This document shows, one piece after another, positions 5,773 to 12,863 of a stretch of 13,139 bases of DNA (its first letter is position 1; every line of letters begins with the position of its first letter). The notes under the pieces were generated by a model that was given only the letters and a program-made list of their open reading frames with translations, did no database searches and was not told the DNA's origin. The stretch lies in the NCBI GenBank assembly GCA_002307245.1, contig DBTW01000120.1, forward strand, positions 4,872-18,010. Direction: 5' to 3'. This DNA is from Spirochaetaceae bacterium UBA1306. Its GTDB lineage: Bacteria > Spirochaetota > Spirochaetia > Treponematales > Rectinemataceae. Made by a program: the position numbers and the translations under genes.

Positions 5773-7784
5773 GCGCGATGGAGGCCTCATCCGCGGCGCC
5801 CGCGGGGCGGCCCGAGGCCGACGGCAGCCTCGCCGTCGCCGGCCCCTCGGCCCTCTCGCGCTTCGACATGGGCAACGCCCGCGTCTTCGCGACCTTCGAC
5901 GGCGAGGGCTCGCTGCGCCGGGGCTCCCTCGTCGAGGGTTACGACCTCGGGACCTGGAGGACGACGCTATCGATCGAGGGCGAGAGCCTCGGCTTCGACC
6001 GCGCCCGCGCCATCGGGCGGCTCTGGGAGCTCTTCGCGGATCGGGGTGGGCTCGAGCTCGAGCTCTCTTCCTTCCTCGACGAGTCGAGCCCCGCGATCTA
6101 CCAGCGCCTGCGGCTTAGAAACGGGTCGGAGAGAGATATCTCCGCCGTCCTGCGCCTGGACTTGAGCGCCCTGCCCGAGCTGCCTCTTGGGGAAAGACTG
6201 AGGGACGGCTGGGCGCGGCTTATCGCGCGGCTGCCTGGAACGGCTCATTGGTGGGCCGTATCGGGCGCGAAGAAGATCAGGCCCTACGCGGCGCGGCGCC
6301 TCGCCTTGCTCCCCGGCGGCCTCGTGCAGGCAGGGGGAAAGATGGCGAATGCCTGGAAGGCCGATTCGCCGCCCTCGATCATCGCGAGGAGGGGAAGGCG
6401 CGTGGAGCTTCGCTTCGAGGCCAAGGTCGAGGCTTCGAAGGACTACGAGCTCCTCTGGGTCGTGACTGCCGGCGGCGAGGCCGAAGCCGATCGCCGCATC
6501 GAAGGGGGGGGGGCTGCCCTCGAGTCGGCGAAGGGCTACGCGGCATGGCTCGGCGCGAGCTGCCGAGGCGACGACGCGCTCCTCCGGTCGCTCTACGCCG
6601 CGGGGCTCAACGCCGCCGTATCCATGTTCAAGGAATTCCCCGAAGGCTTCTCCGGCCTGGTTGCCGGACCCGACTACGGCTATCCTCCTCGGCTCTATTT
6701 TCGGGATGGCTATTGGACGGCTCAGGCGCTCCTGGGCACGCGGCCCGATCTCGTCAGGCGTCACATACTCTCACTCGCCCGAGGCGTCCACCTCGACGGT
6801 CAATGCCCGAGCGGGGTCTTCGCCCCGCACGTCCTACGCGATCATGCGGGAGGGGAGGTCGAGAGCCTCGATTGGCTTCCCGATCATTACGACTCACCCT
6901 CCCTTTTCGTCCTTCTCGTCTCGGACTATCTCGAGGCAACGGGGGATTGGGCCCTCCTGGACGAGCGAATTCCCCTGTGGGCCGGCCGCGGTCGCGAATC
7001 GCGAGCCGCGGGGCTATGGGCCCTCGCGCGGGCGGCCGCGGAATACCTCTCGGGAAAGCTTCGCGACGGCCTCCTCGAGAAGCCCCATGTGGCGAACGAC
7101 TGGGCCGACAACGTTAAGCGAAGCCTGTGGGTTGCCTATGACCAGGCCCTCCTAGCCGCAGCCCTCCTCGCGCTAGCGAGAATGGCCGAGTGGAGGGGGG
7201 AGGTCGACGCGGTCGAGCGGTATCGGACACTGGGGACTCGGGCCAAGGAAGCGCTGAACGAGCGATTGTGGGACGAGGACAGCGGCCATTTCGTCAACTA
7301 TGCGCGCCCCGGCTTCGTCGAAGGCAACTTCTCGATCGATAGTCTCGTCGCGCTGCGCTACGGGCTCGTCGATGATGACAAGGTCGAGCGCCTCCTCTCC
7401 GCGGCCCGGCGCCTCCAGACCAGGGACAACGCAGCCCAGCCCTACGGCGACTGGGGCGTCATGAGCGTATTCCCCGGATACGGCCTCGCCTCGGATCTCT
7501 TCAGTAAATCGAGCTTGGCCCTCTGCTACCATAACGGGGCCGATTGGCCCTATTGGGACGGCGTCTATGCGGGAATTCTCCTCGAGCGGGGGGACCCCGA
7601 GTGGCGGTATGTCCTCGGTCGTTGGTGGGAGTACGGCCTGTCTATGGGCTGGTTGACTCCCGTCGAGTATTATTCTCCCGCCTACGAGCCTGGGGGAATG
7701 CTCCAGGGTTGGAGCGCTATGCCCGCCGCGGTCTGCGCTAGGGCCTGGAAGCGGCCGGAGCCTCCTTCGACCGTTGTCGGCTAG
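5769..7784 (+). CDS. Intracellular six-hairpin glycosidase (GH63 / amylo-1,6-glucosidase-like)
   Basis: This 671-residue protein has no signal peptide and no membrane segment. It would hydrolyse the imported oligosaccharide in the cytoplasm. The first 250 residues look like a beta-sandwich domain (LVEGYDLGTW, YQRLRLRNGSERDISAVLRLDL). The rest is a helix-rich (alpha/alpha)6-type domain with landmarks YFRDGYW (310-316), DWLPDHYDSP (368-377), NDWADN (443-448), HNGADWPYWDG (588-598) and PVEYYSP followed by GWSAM (631 onward). The last two resemble the C-terminal landmarks of GH63/MGH1-like enzymes. Glu633 and one of Asp372, Asp375 or Asp447 are plausible catalytic residues, by inference only. Start 5769 overlaps the permease stop by ATGA; ATG 5778 is an alternative with two fewer leading codons of support. 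A run of ten Gs lies at 6504-6513. Exact GH family and substrate are uncertain. Confidence 0.72.
   Translation: MSAMEASSAAPAGRPEADGSLAVAGPSALSRFDMGNARVFATFDGEGSLRRGSLVEGYDLGTWRTTLSIEGESLGFDRARAIGRLWELFADRGGLELELSSFLDESSPAIYQRLRLRNGSERDISAVLRLDLSALPELPLGERLRDGWARLIARLPGTAHWWAVSGAKKIRPYAARRLALLPGGLVQAGGKMANAWKADSPPSIIARRGRRVELRFEAKVEASKDYELLWVVTAGGEAEADRRIEGGGAALESAKGYAAWLGASCRGDDALLRSLYAAGLNAAVSMFKEFPEGFSGLVAGPDYGYPPRLYFRDGYWTAQALLGTRPDLVRRHILSLARGVHLDGQCPSGVFAPHVLRDHAGGEVESLDWLPDHYDSPSLFVLLVSDYLEATGDWALLDERIPLWAGRGRESRAAGLWALARAAAEYLSGKLRDGLLEKPHVANDWADNVKRSLWVAYDQALLAAALLALARMAEWRGEVDAVERYRTLGTRAKEALNERLWDEDSGHFVNYARPGFVEGNFSIDSLVALRYGLVDDDKVERLLSAARRLQTRDNAAQPYGDWGVMSVFPGYGLASDLFSKSSLALCYHNGADWPYWDGVYAGILLERGDPEWRYVLGRWWEYGLSMGWLTPVEYYSPAYEPGGMLQGWSAMPAAVCARAWKRPEPPSTVVG
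6504..6513 (+). repeat. G10 homopolymer inside the glycosidase gene
   Basis: Ten consecutive guanines occur at codons 246-248 (RRIEGGGAAL). The tract sits in a linker-like stretch between the N-terminal beta domain and the helical domain. Runs of this length are prone to strand slippage. A change of one base would truncate or fuse the protein. Confidence 0.9.
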
Positions 7785-7841
7785 CGAAGCCCGCCTATCC
7801 GGAGGGCTCTCCGTCGCGCTCGGATAAAATGGGATGAAGAA

Positions 7842-7882
7842 GGGCCCTCGTGCTCGGGGAGGTTGTCCGAGCACGAGGGCCC
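7842..7882. terminator. Strong hairpin between convergent genes, probable terminator
   Basis: GGGCCCTCGTGCTCGG (7842-7857) pairs perfectly over 16 bases with CCGAGCACGAGGGCCC (7867-7882) around a nine-base loop. It lies between the plus-strand glycosidase and the minus-strand PII gene, where a shared bidirectional terminator is expected. Read on the minus strand it is followed by TTCTTCATCCC, a modest T-rich tail. On the plus strand the tail is CGTTAGGG, so intrinsic termination is better supported for the PII operon. Confidence 0.85.
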
Positions 7883-7914
7883 CGTTAGGGCCCGTGCTAA
7901 TGGTCGCGCGCGGC

Positions 7915-8256
7915 CTAGCCTATGGCTTCGGCCCCCGTCTCCTTGGTGCGGATTCGGATGCACTCCTCGAGCTGGATGACGAATATCTTCCCGTCGCCGA
8001 TGGTATCGGTCCTCGCGCCCTTGATGATGGCGTCGACGGTCGGCTTCACGAATTTATCGTTGACCGCGATCTCGAGGCGGACTTTCTTGAGGAGGTTCAC
8101 CTCCTCGTCGACGCCGCGGTAGCTCTCGTGGTAGCCCATCTGCTGGCCGCAGCCGAGGGCATTCGTGACCGACATCTTGTAGACCTCGGCCTTGAAGAGC
8201 TCCTGCTTCACATCGTTGAGCTTGTGGGGCTGGATGTAGGCGATAATTAGCTTCAT
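7915..8256 (-). CDS. PII signal-transduction protein (GlnB/GlnK family), Tyr51 absent
   Basis: This 113-residue trimeric regulator would sense ATP/ADP and 2-oxoglutarate and gate the ammonium channel encoded just upstream in its operon. Family landmarks are all present: MKLIIAYIQPHKL, the T-loop region NALGCGQQMGYHESYRG, Lys58, the IGDGKIFV strand with Lys90 and the IRIRTKETG end. Gln39 and Tyr46 are in place, but residue 51, the uridylylated tyrosine in E. coli GlnB/GlnK, is glutamate (VDEEVNLL). GlnD-type uridylylation at the usual site is therefore unlikely, as in some PII subgroups. The start is fixed by AGGAGGAAGG six bases or less upstream, overlapping the amtB stop. The gap to amtB is ten bases. 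Confidence 0.94.
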   Translation of the reverse strand: MKLIIAYIQPHKLNDVKQELFKAEVYKMSVTNALGCGQQMGYHESYRGVDEEVNLLKKVRLEIAVNDKFVKPTVDAIIKGARTDTIGDGKIFVIQLEECIRIRTKETGAEAIG

Positions 8257-8266
8257 GTCCTTCCTC

Positions 8267-9592
8267 CTACATGTTCGAGAAGATCTGGAAGCCCGAGTAG
8301 GCCTCGATCCCGTGCTCGCCGATGTCGAGCCCGGCCAGCTCCTCTTCCTTCTTAACGCGCAAGCCCATGACGACCTTGATGATGCCCCAGATCGCGAAGG
8401 CCGCGACGAGAACGTAGGCCGCGACGGATACCACTCCGAGGGCCTGGACGCCGAGCTGCGTCCATGTGCCGTCCACGAAGAGGCCGTTGGAGAGGGCCTC
8501 CGAGTCCGTCCCGATCTTGGCGGCTACGGTCTTGTTGGCGAAGAGCCCGACGGCGAGGGTGCCGAAGACGCCGTTCGCGAGGTGCACGGAGAGGGCGCCG
8601 ACGGGATCGTCGATCTTGAGCTTGTCGAAGAAGAAGACCGCGAGGACTACCAGCACGCCCGCGATGAGGCCGATGACGGCCGAGGCTCCCACGGATACGA
8701 AGGCGCAGGGGGCCGTGATGGCCACCAGGCCCGCGAGGCAGCCGTTTAGGATCATCGTCAGGTCGGGCTTCTTCTGGAGGATCCAGGACATGCCCGTCGC
8801 CGAGAGCACTGCCATCGCCGCGGCGAGGTTGGTGGTCATCGCGATGTGAGCGATGGCGTCGGGGTTGGCGGCCATCGTGGAGCCGGGGTTGAAGCCGAAC
8901 CAGCCGAACCAGAGGACGAAGACGCCGAGGGTCGCGAGGGCGAGGTTATGCCCGTAGATAGGCTTGGCTTTGCCGTCGGCCTTGTACTTGCCGATGCGGG
9001 GCCCGAGAAGGAGGATGCCGGCCAAGGCGCACCAGCCGCCGACCGAGTGGACTACCGTGGAGCCGGCGAAGTCGAAGAAACCGTGGGAGGCGAGCCAGCC
9101 ACCGCCCCATATCCAATGCCCGGTCACGGGATATATGACAGCGCAGATCGCGATCGAGAAGACGAGGAAGGAGCCGAACTTGATCCGCTCGGCGACCGCT
9201 CCCGAGACGATGGTCGCGGCAGTGCCGCAGAAGACGAGCTGGAAGAAAAATTTGGCCCAGAAAGGCACGCCGGTCCAGGAGAGGGCCGAGTAGACGCCGG
9301 TGTAGGCATCGCCGGTAGCAGGCGAATTGTCCGCTCCCGAGGCGAAGAGTAGGCCCTTTAGGCCGATGAGGGCGTTGCCGTCACCATACATCAAGCCGAA
9401 ACCCAGGATCCAGTAGGCTGCCGTCGAGATGGCGAAGACGATAAAGTTCTTCGCGAGGATGTTGACCGCGTTCTTGGCCCTGCAGAGCCCGGATTCGACC
9501 ATCGCGAATCCCAAGTTCATGAAAAAGACGAGGAATGCCGTGAAGAGCACCCATACGGTGTCTAGGGCAATCTTGAGGGATGCAGCGTCCAT
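8267..9592 (-). CDS. amtB: Ammonium transporter, Amt/MEP/Rh family (first copy)
   Basis: This 441-residue membrane channel conducts ammonium/ammonia across the cytoplasmic membrane and is closed by a PII trimer. About 11 hydrophobic segments are visible. The Amt signature DFAGSTVVHSVGG contains Asp174 and His182. The second pore histidine is His337 in LSVHLANG, matching the E. coli twin-His pair (168/318). The AERIKFGSF and GPRIGKY motifs are typical. The cytoplasmic tail ends EEELAGLDIGEHGIEAYSGF, a conserved PII-binding tail. There is no extra signal peptide: the protein begins directly with the first membrane helix. AAAGGAG lies upstream of the start at the usual spacing. A sigma54 promoter about 60-75 bases upstream indicates nitrogen-limitation control together with the PII gene behind it. 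Confidence 0.96.
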   Translation of the reverse strand: MDAASLKIALDTVWVLFTAFLVFFMNLGFAMVESGLCRAKNAVNILAKNFIVFAISTAAYWILGFGLMYGDGNALIGLKGLLFASGADNSPATGDAYTGVYSALSWTGVPFWAKFFFQLVFCGTAATIVSGAVAERIKFGSFLVFSIAICAVIYPVTGHWIWGGGWLASHGFFDFAGSTVVHSVGGWCALAGILLLGPRIGKYKADGKAKPIYGHNLALATLGVFVLWFGWFGFNPGSTMAANPDAIAHIAMTTNLAAAMAVLSATGMSWILQKKPDLTMILNGCLAGLVAITAPCAFVSVGASAVIGLIAGVLVVLAVFFFDKLKIDDPVGALSVHLANGVFGTLAVGLFANKTVAAKIGTDSEALSNGLFVDGTWTQLGVQALGVVSVAAYVLVAAFAIWGIIKVVMGLRVKKEEELAGLDIGEHGIEAYSGFQIFSNM

Positions 9593-9653
9593 CCTGTACT
9601 CCTTTACGACGCTTAGGGATGTATCCGGGGGTCGGATATATTAGTGGTACAAA

Positions 9654-9668
9654 GCAAATATCATGCCA
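9654..9668 (-). promoter_or_regulatory. Sigma54 (-24/-12) promoter for the minus-strand amtB-PII operon
   Basis: On the minus strand the sequence reads TGGCAT-N5-TTGC, followed by TT. The consensus is TGGCAC-N5-TTGC(A/T), so only one base of the core differs. The GG and GC dinucleotides are correctly spaced. The expected start is near 9642, giving a leader of about 50 bases before amtB. It needs an enhancer-binding activator such as NtrC. Confidence 0.87.
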
Positions 9669-9798
9669 AAAAATACCAGTATCGGAAAACATAATTTCAT
9701 AATGCATAATATTAACGCTCTGTTAACAAGTTAGGTTCTTCCCAATTATTACATTTTTCTAATGGATCAAGGATTTTTTCGGATTTTAGCCTACATCT

Positions 9799-9857
9799 AG
9801 GTGTTATATCATTTTAAAAAATACAAAAATGTATGGTATGAGATTTTCTTAACACCT
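9799..9857. promoter_or_regulatory. Nested dyad midway between two sigma54 promoters, candidate enhancer
   Basis: AGGTGTTA (9799-9806) and TAACACCT (9850-9857) form a perfect 8-bp inverted repeat centred at 9828. Inside lies ATACA-AAAA-TGTAT (9821-9834), centred at 9827.5. The common centre is about 186-189 bases upstream of both expected transcription starts. It does not match the enterobacterial NtrC consensus closely, so the activator is unknown. The rest of the 446-bp spacer is AT-rich. It also holds TTAAC-N5-GTTAA at 9712-9726 and shows no gene. Confidence 0.5.
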
Positions 9858-9990
9858 CTCAGTACTCCTGCCTTCCATCTTAATTGCTACCATAATAAAA
9901 AATATCGATGAACAGAAACATCAAAACCATTAGCCAGCATTGGCCCCGAGTCTCTTTGGCCACATGGTCTCCTTGTGATTTTTTGATAGT

Positions 9991-10005
9991 TGGCACGTCT
10001 CTTGC
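9991..10005 (+). promoter_or_regulatory. Sigma54 (-24/-12) promoter for the plus-strand amtB-glnK operon
   Basis: TGGCAC-GTCTC-TTGC, followed by TT, is a perfect match to the sigma54 consensus. The expected start is near 10017, about 22 bases before the start codon and just before the ribosome site AAGGAG (10025-10030). No competing sigma70 promoter of comparable quality was seen near it. Confidence 0.93.
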
Positions 10006-10038
10006 TTTTCAGGGCATAAGCTGAAAGGAGAGCTGTAG

Positions 10039-11676
10039 ATGACACGACACTTGTTATCCAGAGCTGGAGAGGCGAGACCCTCCTCTCGAATGGTGCGGAT
10101 CGTATCCCTCGTGGCGCTTGGCCTCATCGCCTGTATGGGCGGACAGGTTTTCGCGCAGGACGCGCCGACGCTGGCGAGCGTCGGTGAGGTCGCCGCGGCT
10201 GCCGCTAGCGCTGCCAAGGATGTCACGACGGCCGTCAACATCATGTGGATGCTCATCGCGGGCTTCCTGGTCTTTTTCATGCAGGCGGGCTTCGCCCTAG
10301 TGGAGACCGGCTTCACGAGGACCAAGAATGTCGCCCACACGATGATGATGAACATGATGGTGTTCTGCATCGGGGCCGTGGGTTATTGGCTCGTCGGCTT
10401 CGCCTTCCAATTCGGCGGAGTGAACGCGGCTTACCCCGCGGTGGCCAATGCCGGTGCGATTGCGGGTGAATGGGCGCATTCCCCCACTAGCCTGGGCGAC
10501 TGGGGTACGATGCTCTCCCACTCCTTCCGTATAGGGCAGTGGGGCTTCCTCGGGGGCTCGGGCTTCATGCTCATCGGGACCGGCGGAGTGACGGGCATCC
10601 TTGCCTTCTTCCTTTTCCAGATGGTCTTCATGGATACCGCGGCCACTATCCCCACCGGGTCGATGGCCGAGCGCCTCAAGTTCCCCGGCTTCGTCCTCAT
10701 GGGCCTATGGGTCTCCATGATAATCTATCCGCTCGTGGGTGGCTGGATATGGGGCGGCGGCTGGCTGCAGAACATCGGCCGCATCGCCGGCTTCGGCAAC
10801 GGCGCGGTCGATTTTGCGGGATCAGGCGTCGTGCACATGATCGGCGGTTCCGTCGCCCTCGCAGGCTGTCTCGTGATCGGGCCACGCATCGGCAAGTTCA
10901 ACCCCGACGGCTCGGCCAACGCCCTGCCGGGGCATAACATCCCCTTGGGCGTCCTCGGCACGATCATCCTCTTCTTCGGTTGGTTCGGCTTCAATCCCGG
11001 TTCCTCCCTGGCCTTCGTCGGCGCGGGCGGTCAGCTAGCCTCGAACGCCGCCGTTAATACCCTCATCGCCGGCGCCGTGGGCGGATGCGTTGCCATGTTC
11101 TACATGTGGTGGTTCGGCCCCTCAAAGAAGCCTGATCCCTCGATGTCGGTCAACGGTATCCTCGCCGGCCTCGTCGCGATCACCGCGCCTTGTGCCTTCG
11201 TCGACTCGATAGGCGCGACGGTCATCGGCTTCGTGGCTGGTATCCTCGTCTGCGTCGCCAGCTTCACGATCGAGAGGCTGAAGATAGACGATCCCGTCGG
11301 CGCCATACCCGTCCACTTCTGCAACGGCCTATGGGGCGTGCTGTCGGTCGGCCTCTTCGCGAACGGCAACCCCAACTCGGACGGCTGGAACGGCGTCAAA
11401 GGTACGGTCCGTGGCCTCTTCTACGGCAACGGCTCGCAGTTCCTCGCCCAGCTCTGCGAAGCTGGAGCGATCATCGTGTTCGTGTTCGGCCTTTCCTTCC
11501 TCTTTTTCAAGCTCTTGAACGCGCTGAAGCTCCTGCGCTCCAAGCCGCAGGACGAGATCATGGGCCTCGATATGCCGGAGATGGGCGCCCTGGGCTACAA
11601 TAACGTAGACATCAGAATGCATAGCGGCCGCATGATTCCCCAGGCCCCCTTTATGGGCAACGGGAAAAAGTCCTAA
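10039..11676 (+). CDS. amtB: Ammonium transporter, Amt/MEP/Rh family (second copy, with signal peptide)
   Basis: This 545-residue Amt channel is about 100 residues longer than its divergent neighbour. A signal peptide spans roughly residues 18-39 (MVRIVSLVALGLIACMGG, cleavage likely at VFA-QDA), as in E. coli AmtB. The first membrane helix then begins near residue 68. Pore residues are intact: Asp258 and His266 in DFAGSGVVHMIGG, and His426 in IPVHFCNG. Extra length lies in a periplasmic loop around 126-170 and in the C-terminus, which ends in a polar extension after DEIMGLDMPEMGALGY. That segment is a diverged form of the PII-binding tail seen in the other copy (EHG has become EMG). ATG 10039 is preferred because AAGGAG lies eight bases before it; ATG 10090 would start directly at the signal peptide. 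A PII gene follows after 27 bases. Confidence 0.95.
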   Translation: MTRHLLSRAGEARPSSRMVRIVSLVALGLIACMGGQVFAQDAPTLASVGEVAAAAASAAKDVTTAVNIMWMLIAGFLVFFMQAGFALVETGFTRTKNVAHTMMMNMMVFCIGAVGYWLVGFAFQFGGVNAAYPAVANAGAIAGEWAHSPTSLGDWGTMLSHSFRIGQWGFLGGSGFMLIGTGGVTGILAFFLFQMVFMDTAATIPTGSMAERLKFPGFVLMGLWVSMIIYPLVGGWIWGGGWLQNIGRIAGFGNGAVDFAGSGVVHMIGGSVALAGCLVIGPRIGKFNPDGSANALPGHNIPLGVLGTIILFFGWFGFNPGSSLAFVGAGGQLASNAAVNTLIAGAVGGCVAMFYMWWFGPSKKPDPSMSVNGILAGLVAITAPCAFVDSIGATVIGFVAGILVCVASFTIERLKIDDPVGAIPVHFCNGLWGVLSVGLFANGNPNSDGWNGVKGTVRGLFYGNGSQFLAQLCEAGAIIVFVFGLSFLFFKLLNALKLLRSKPQDEIMGLDMPEMGALGYNNVDIRMHSGRMIPQAPFMGNGKKS

Positions 11677-11703
11677 AAGCCAGGGACGGAAAGGAGAGAG
11701 GCA

Positions 11704-12078
11704 ATGATCAAGAAGATAGAGGCGATCATCCGCGAAGAGGCCCTCGACACCGTCAAGGACGCGTTGCGCGCGGTCGGAATCGTCGGCATGAACGTCGTAG
11801 AGGTCCGGGGTCACGGCCGTCAGGGTGGAGTCAACCTCCAGTGGCGCGGCACGGCCTATCAGATGGACATGATCCCGAAGATCATGATCAGCATCATCCT
11901 GAGCGATCGCAACGTCGAGAAGACCGTGGATACGATCATCGCTGCCGCGCGCACGGGAAATACGGGCGATGGCATCATCTTCGTCTACCCGGTAGACGAC
12001 GTCATCCGCATCCGCACGGGCGAGCGCGGCGGCGAGGCCCTGGCCTATCAGGACGACATAGACCAGAAGAAAAAATGA
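11704..12078 (+). CDS. glnK: PII signal-transduction protein (GlnK type), Tyr51 kept, Lys90 replaced
   Basis: This 124-residue PII protein is encoded directly after the second amtB and is presumably its dedicated gate. Family landmarks: MIKKIEAIIREEALD, the T-loop VRGHGRQGGVNLQWRGTAY, TGDGIIFVYPVDDVIRIRTGERG. Tyr52 aligns with E. coli Tyr51, the uridylylated residue, and Gln40 aligns with Gln39. Tyr46 is tryptophan here. The lysine of the GDGK motif (Lys90, which contacts nucleotide phosphates in known PII structures) is isoleucine at residue 91, which could alter ligand response. The C-terminus has a lysine-rich tail (DQKKK). GGAGAG near 11694 is the ribosome site. It differs clearly in sequence from the other PII, so the pair is not a recent duplication. 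Confidence 0.94.
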   Translation: MIKKIEAIIREEALDTVKDALRAVGIVGMNVVEVRGHGRQGGVNLQWRGTAYQMDMIPKIMISIILSDRNVEKTVDTIIAAARTGNTGDGIIFVYPVDDVIRIRTGERGGEALAYQDDIDQKKK

Positions 12079-12087
12079 CTCGCTTCG

Positions 12088-12113
12088 CTCGCGCTTCCCT
12101 AGGGGGGCGCGAG
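12088..12113 (+). terminator. Hairpin ten bases after glnK, possible terminator
   Basis: CTCGCGC (12088-12094) pairs with GCGCGAG (12107-12113), and the TTCCC and GGGGG flanks inside extend the stem. The position just behind the stop codon suits a terminator or mRNA 3' protector, though the T-run afterwards is poor. Confidence 0.55.
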
Positions 12114-12135
12114 TATGGAGCGTTAGGCGCTTTGT

Positions 12136-12171
12136 AGGGGCGACCCGGGATCGCGATCCCGGGCCGCCCTT
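12136..12171 (+). terminator. Second hairpin after glnK, built on a 20-bp palindrome
   Basis: A perfect 20-bp palindrome lies at 12144-12163, with arms CCCGGGATCG and CGATCCCGGG. Outside it GGGCG (12138-12142) pairs with CGCCC (12165-12169) across one A-C mismatch. The tail is TTCCCGCTT, only weakly T-rich. With the hairpin at 12088 it makes a tandem pair ending the amtB-glnK operon. The rest of 12079-12260 shows no gene and no confident promoter. Confidence 0.6.
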
Positions 12172-12260
12172 CCCGCTTACCCGCCGGCTTGCCAATCCGT
12201 AGGGCCGCGTGCAACTATCGAAGTCCGCATAAAACGCCTTGAACCGCGAGGGAGCCCATC

Positions 12261-12863
12261 ATGCTGCGCTTAGCCGAGGTCCGCGACGCCGCCCAGATCG
12301 CGGCCATTTATCGTCCCTATGTCGAGACTACCTTTATTTCCTTCGAGGAGCTCGCCCCGAGCGCGGAGCAGATGGCGGCCAAGATCGAGAAGGTCGGCGC
12401 GGTATTCCCCTTCCTCGCGTACGAGGAGGCCGGCGAGGTCCTCGGCTACGCCTACGCGACCCGCTATCGCGAGCGGGCGGCCTATCGCTGGTCCCTCGAG
12501 GACTCGGTCTACCTACGCGGCGACGCGAAGAGCCGGGGTCTCGGCAAGCTCCTGCTCGGCTCCCTCCTCGATCTCCTGCGCGAGCTCGGCTACCTGAAGT
12601 TCTACGCCGTGATCACCCCGCCCAACCCGGCGAGCCAGGCCCTCCACGCCCACTTCGGCTTCAAGCCGCTCTGCCGCTTCGCGGACACGGCCTTCAAGCG
12701 CGGCGAGTGGCTGTCCATCGACTGGAGCGAGCTGGCGCTCCGCGACATCGCCTCGTTGCCTCCGGGGCCCCCGCCGGAGCCCATAGCCCTGGCCGATTTC
12801 GCTCGGTATAGGCCGGATAGGTTGGCCGAGCTCCTCGCGGGCGCGGGCCTGAGCGGCGAGTAG
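12261..12863 (+). CDS. GNAT acetyltransferase, phosphinothricin/L-amino-acid N-acetyltransferase type
   Basis: This 200-residue cytoplasmic enzyme would transfer an acetyl group from acetyl-CoA to a small amine, probably an amino acid or an analogue such as methionine sulfoximine. The N-terminal IAAIYRPYVETTFISFEELAP is typical of the Pat/MnaT subgroup. It is followed by EDSVYLRGDAKSRGLGKLLL, where RGLG around residue 93 is the pyrophosphate-binding loop. NPASQALHAHFGFKPL near residues 122-137 completes the GNAT fold. About 30 residues after the core (proline-rich PPGPPPEP, then a helix) exceed the usual family length. GAGGGAG at 12248-12254, six bases ahead, fixes the start. Substrate assignment is by family only. 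It has no evident link to the PII operon upstream. Confidence 0.88.
   Translation: MLRLAEVRDAAQIAAIYRPYVETTFISFEELAPSAEQMAAKIEKVGAVFPFLAYEEAGEVLGYAYATRYRERAAYRWSLEDSVYLRGDAKSRGLGKLLLGSLLDLLRELGYLKFYAVITPPNPASQALHAHFGFKPLCRFADTAFKRGEWLSIDWSELALRDIASLPPGPPPEPIALADFARYRPDRLAELLAGAGLSGE

Noticed and set aside
5038..5790. 250-codon open frame on the minus strand opposite the MalG-type permease
   Set aside because: Its residues are a low-complexity mix of Glu, Asp, Gly and His with no family motif, as expected from antisense of a GC-rich gene with EAA and membrane motifs on the plus strand.
11329..12195. 288-codon open frame on the minus strand across the Amt tail and PII gene
   Set aside because: It is the shadow of two clearly recognised genes and crosses their intergenic hairpin region. 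It has no ribosome site or domain.
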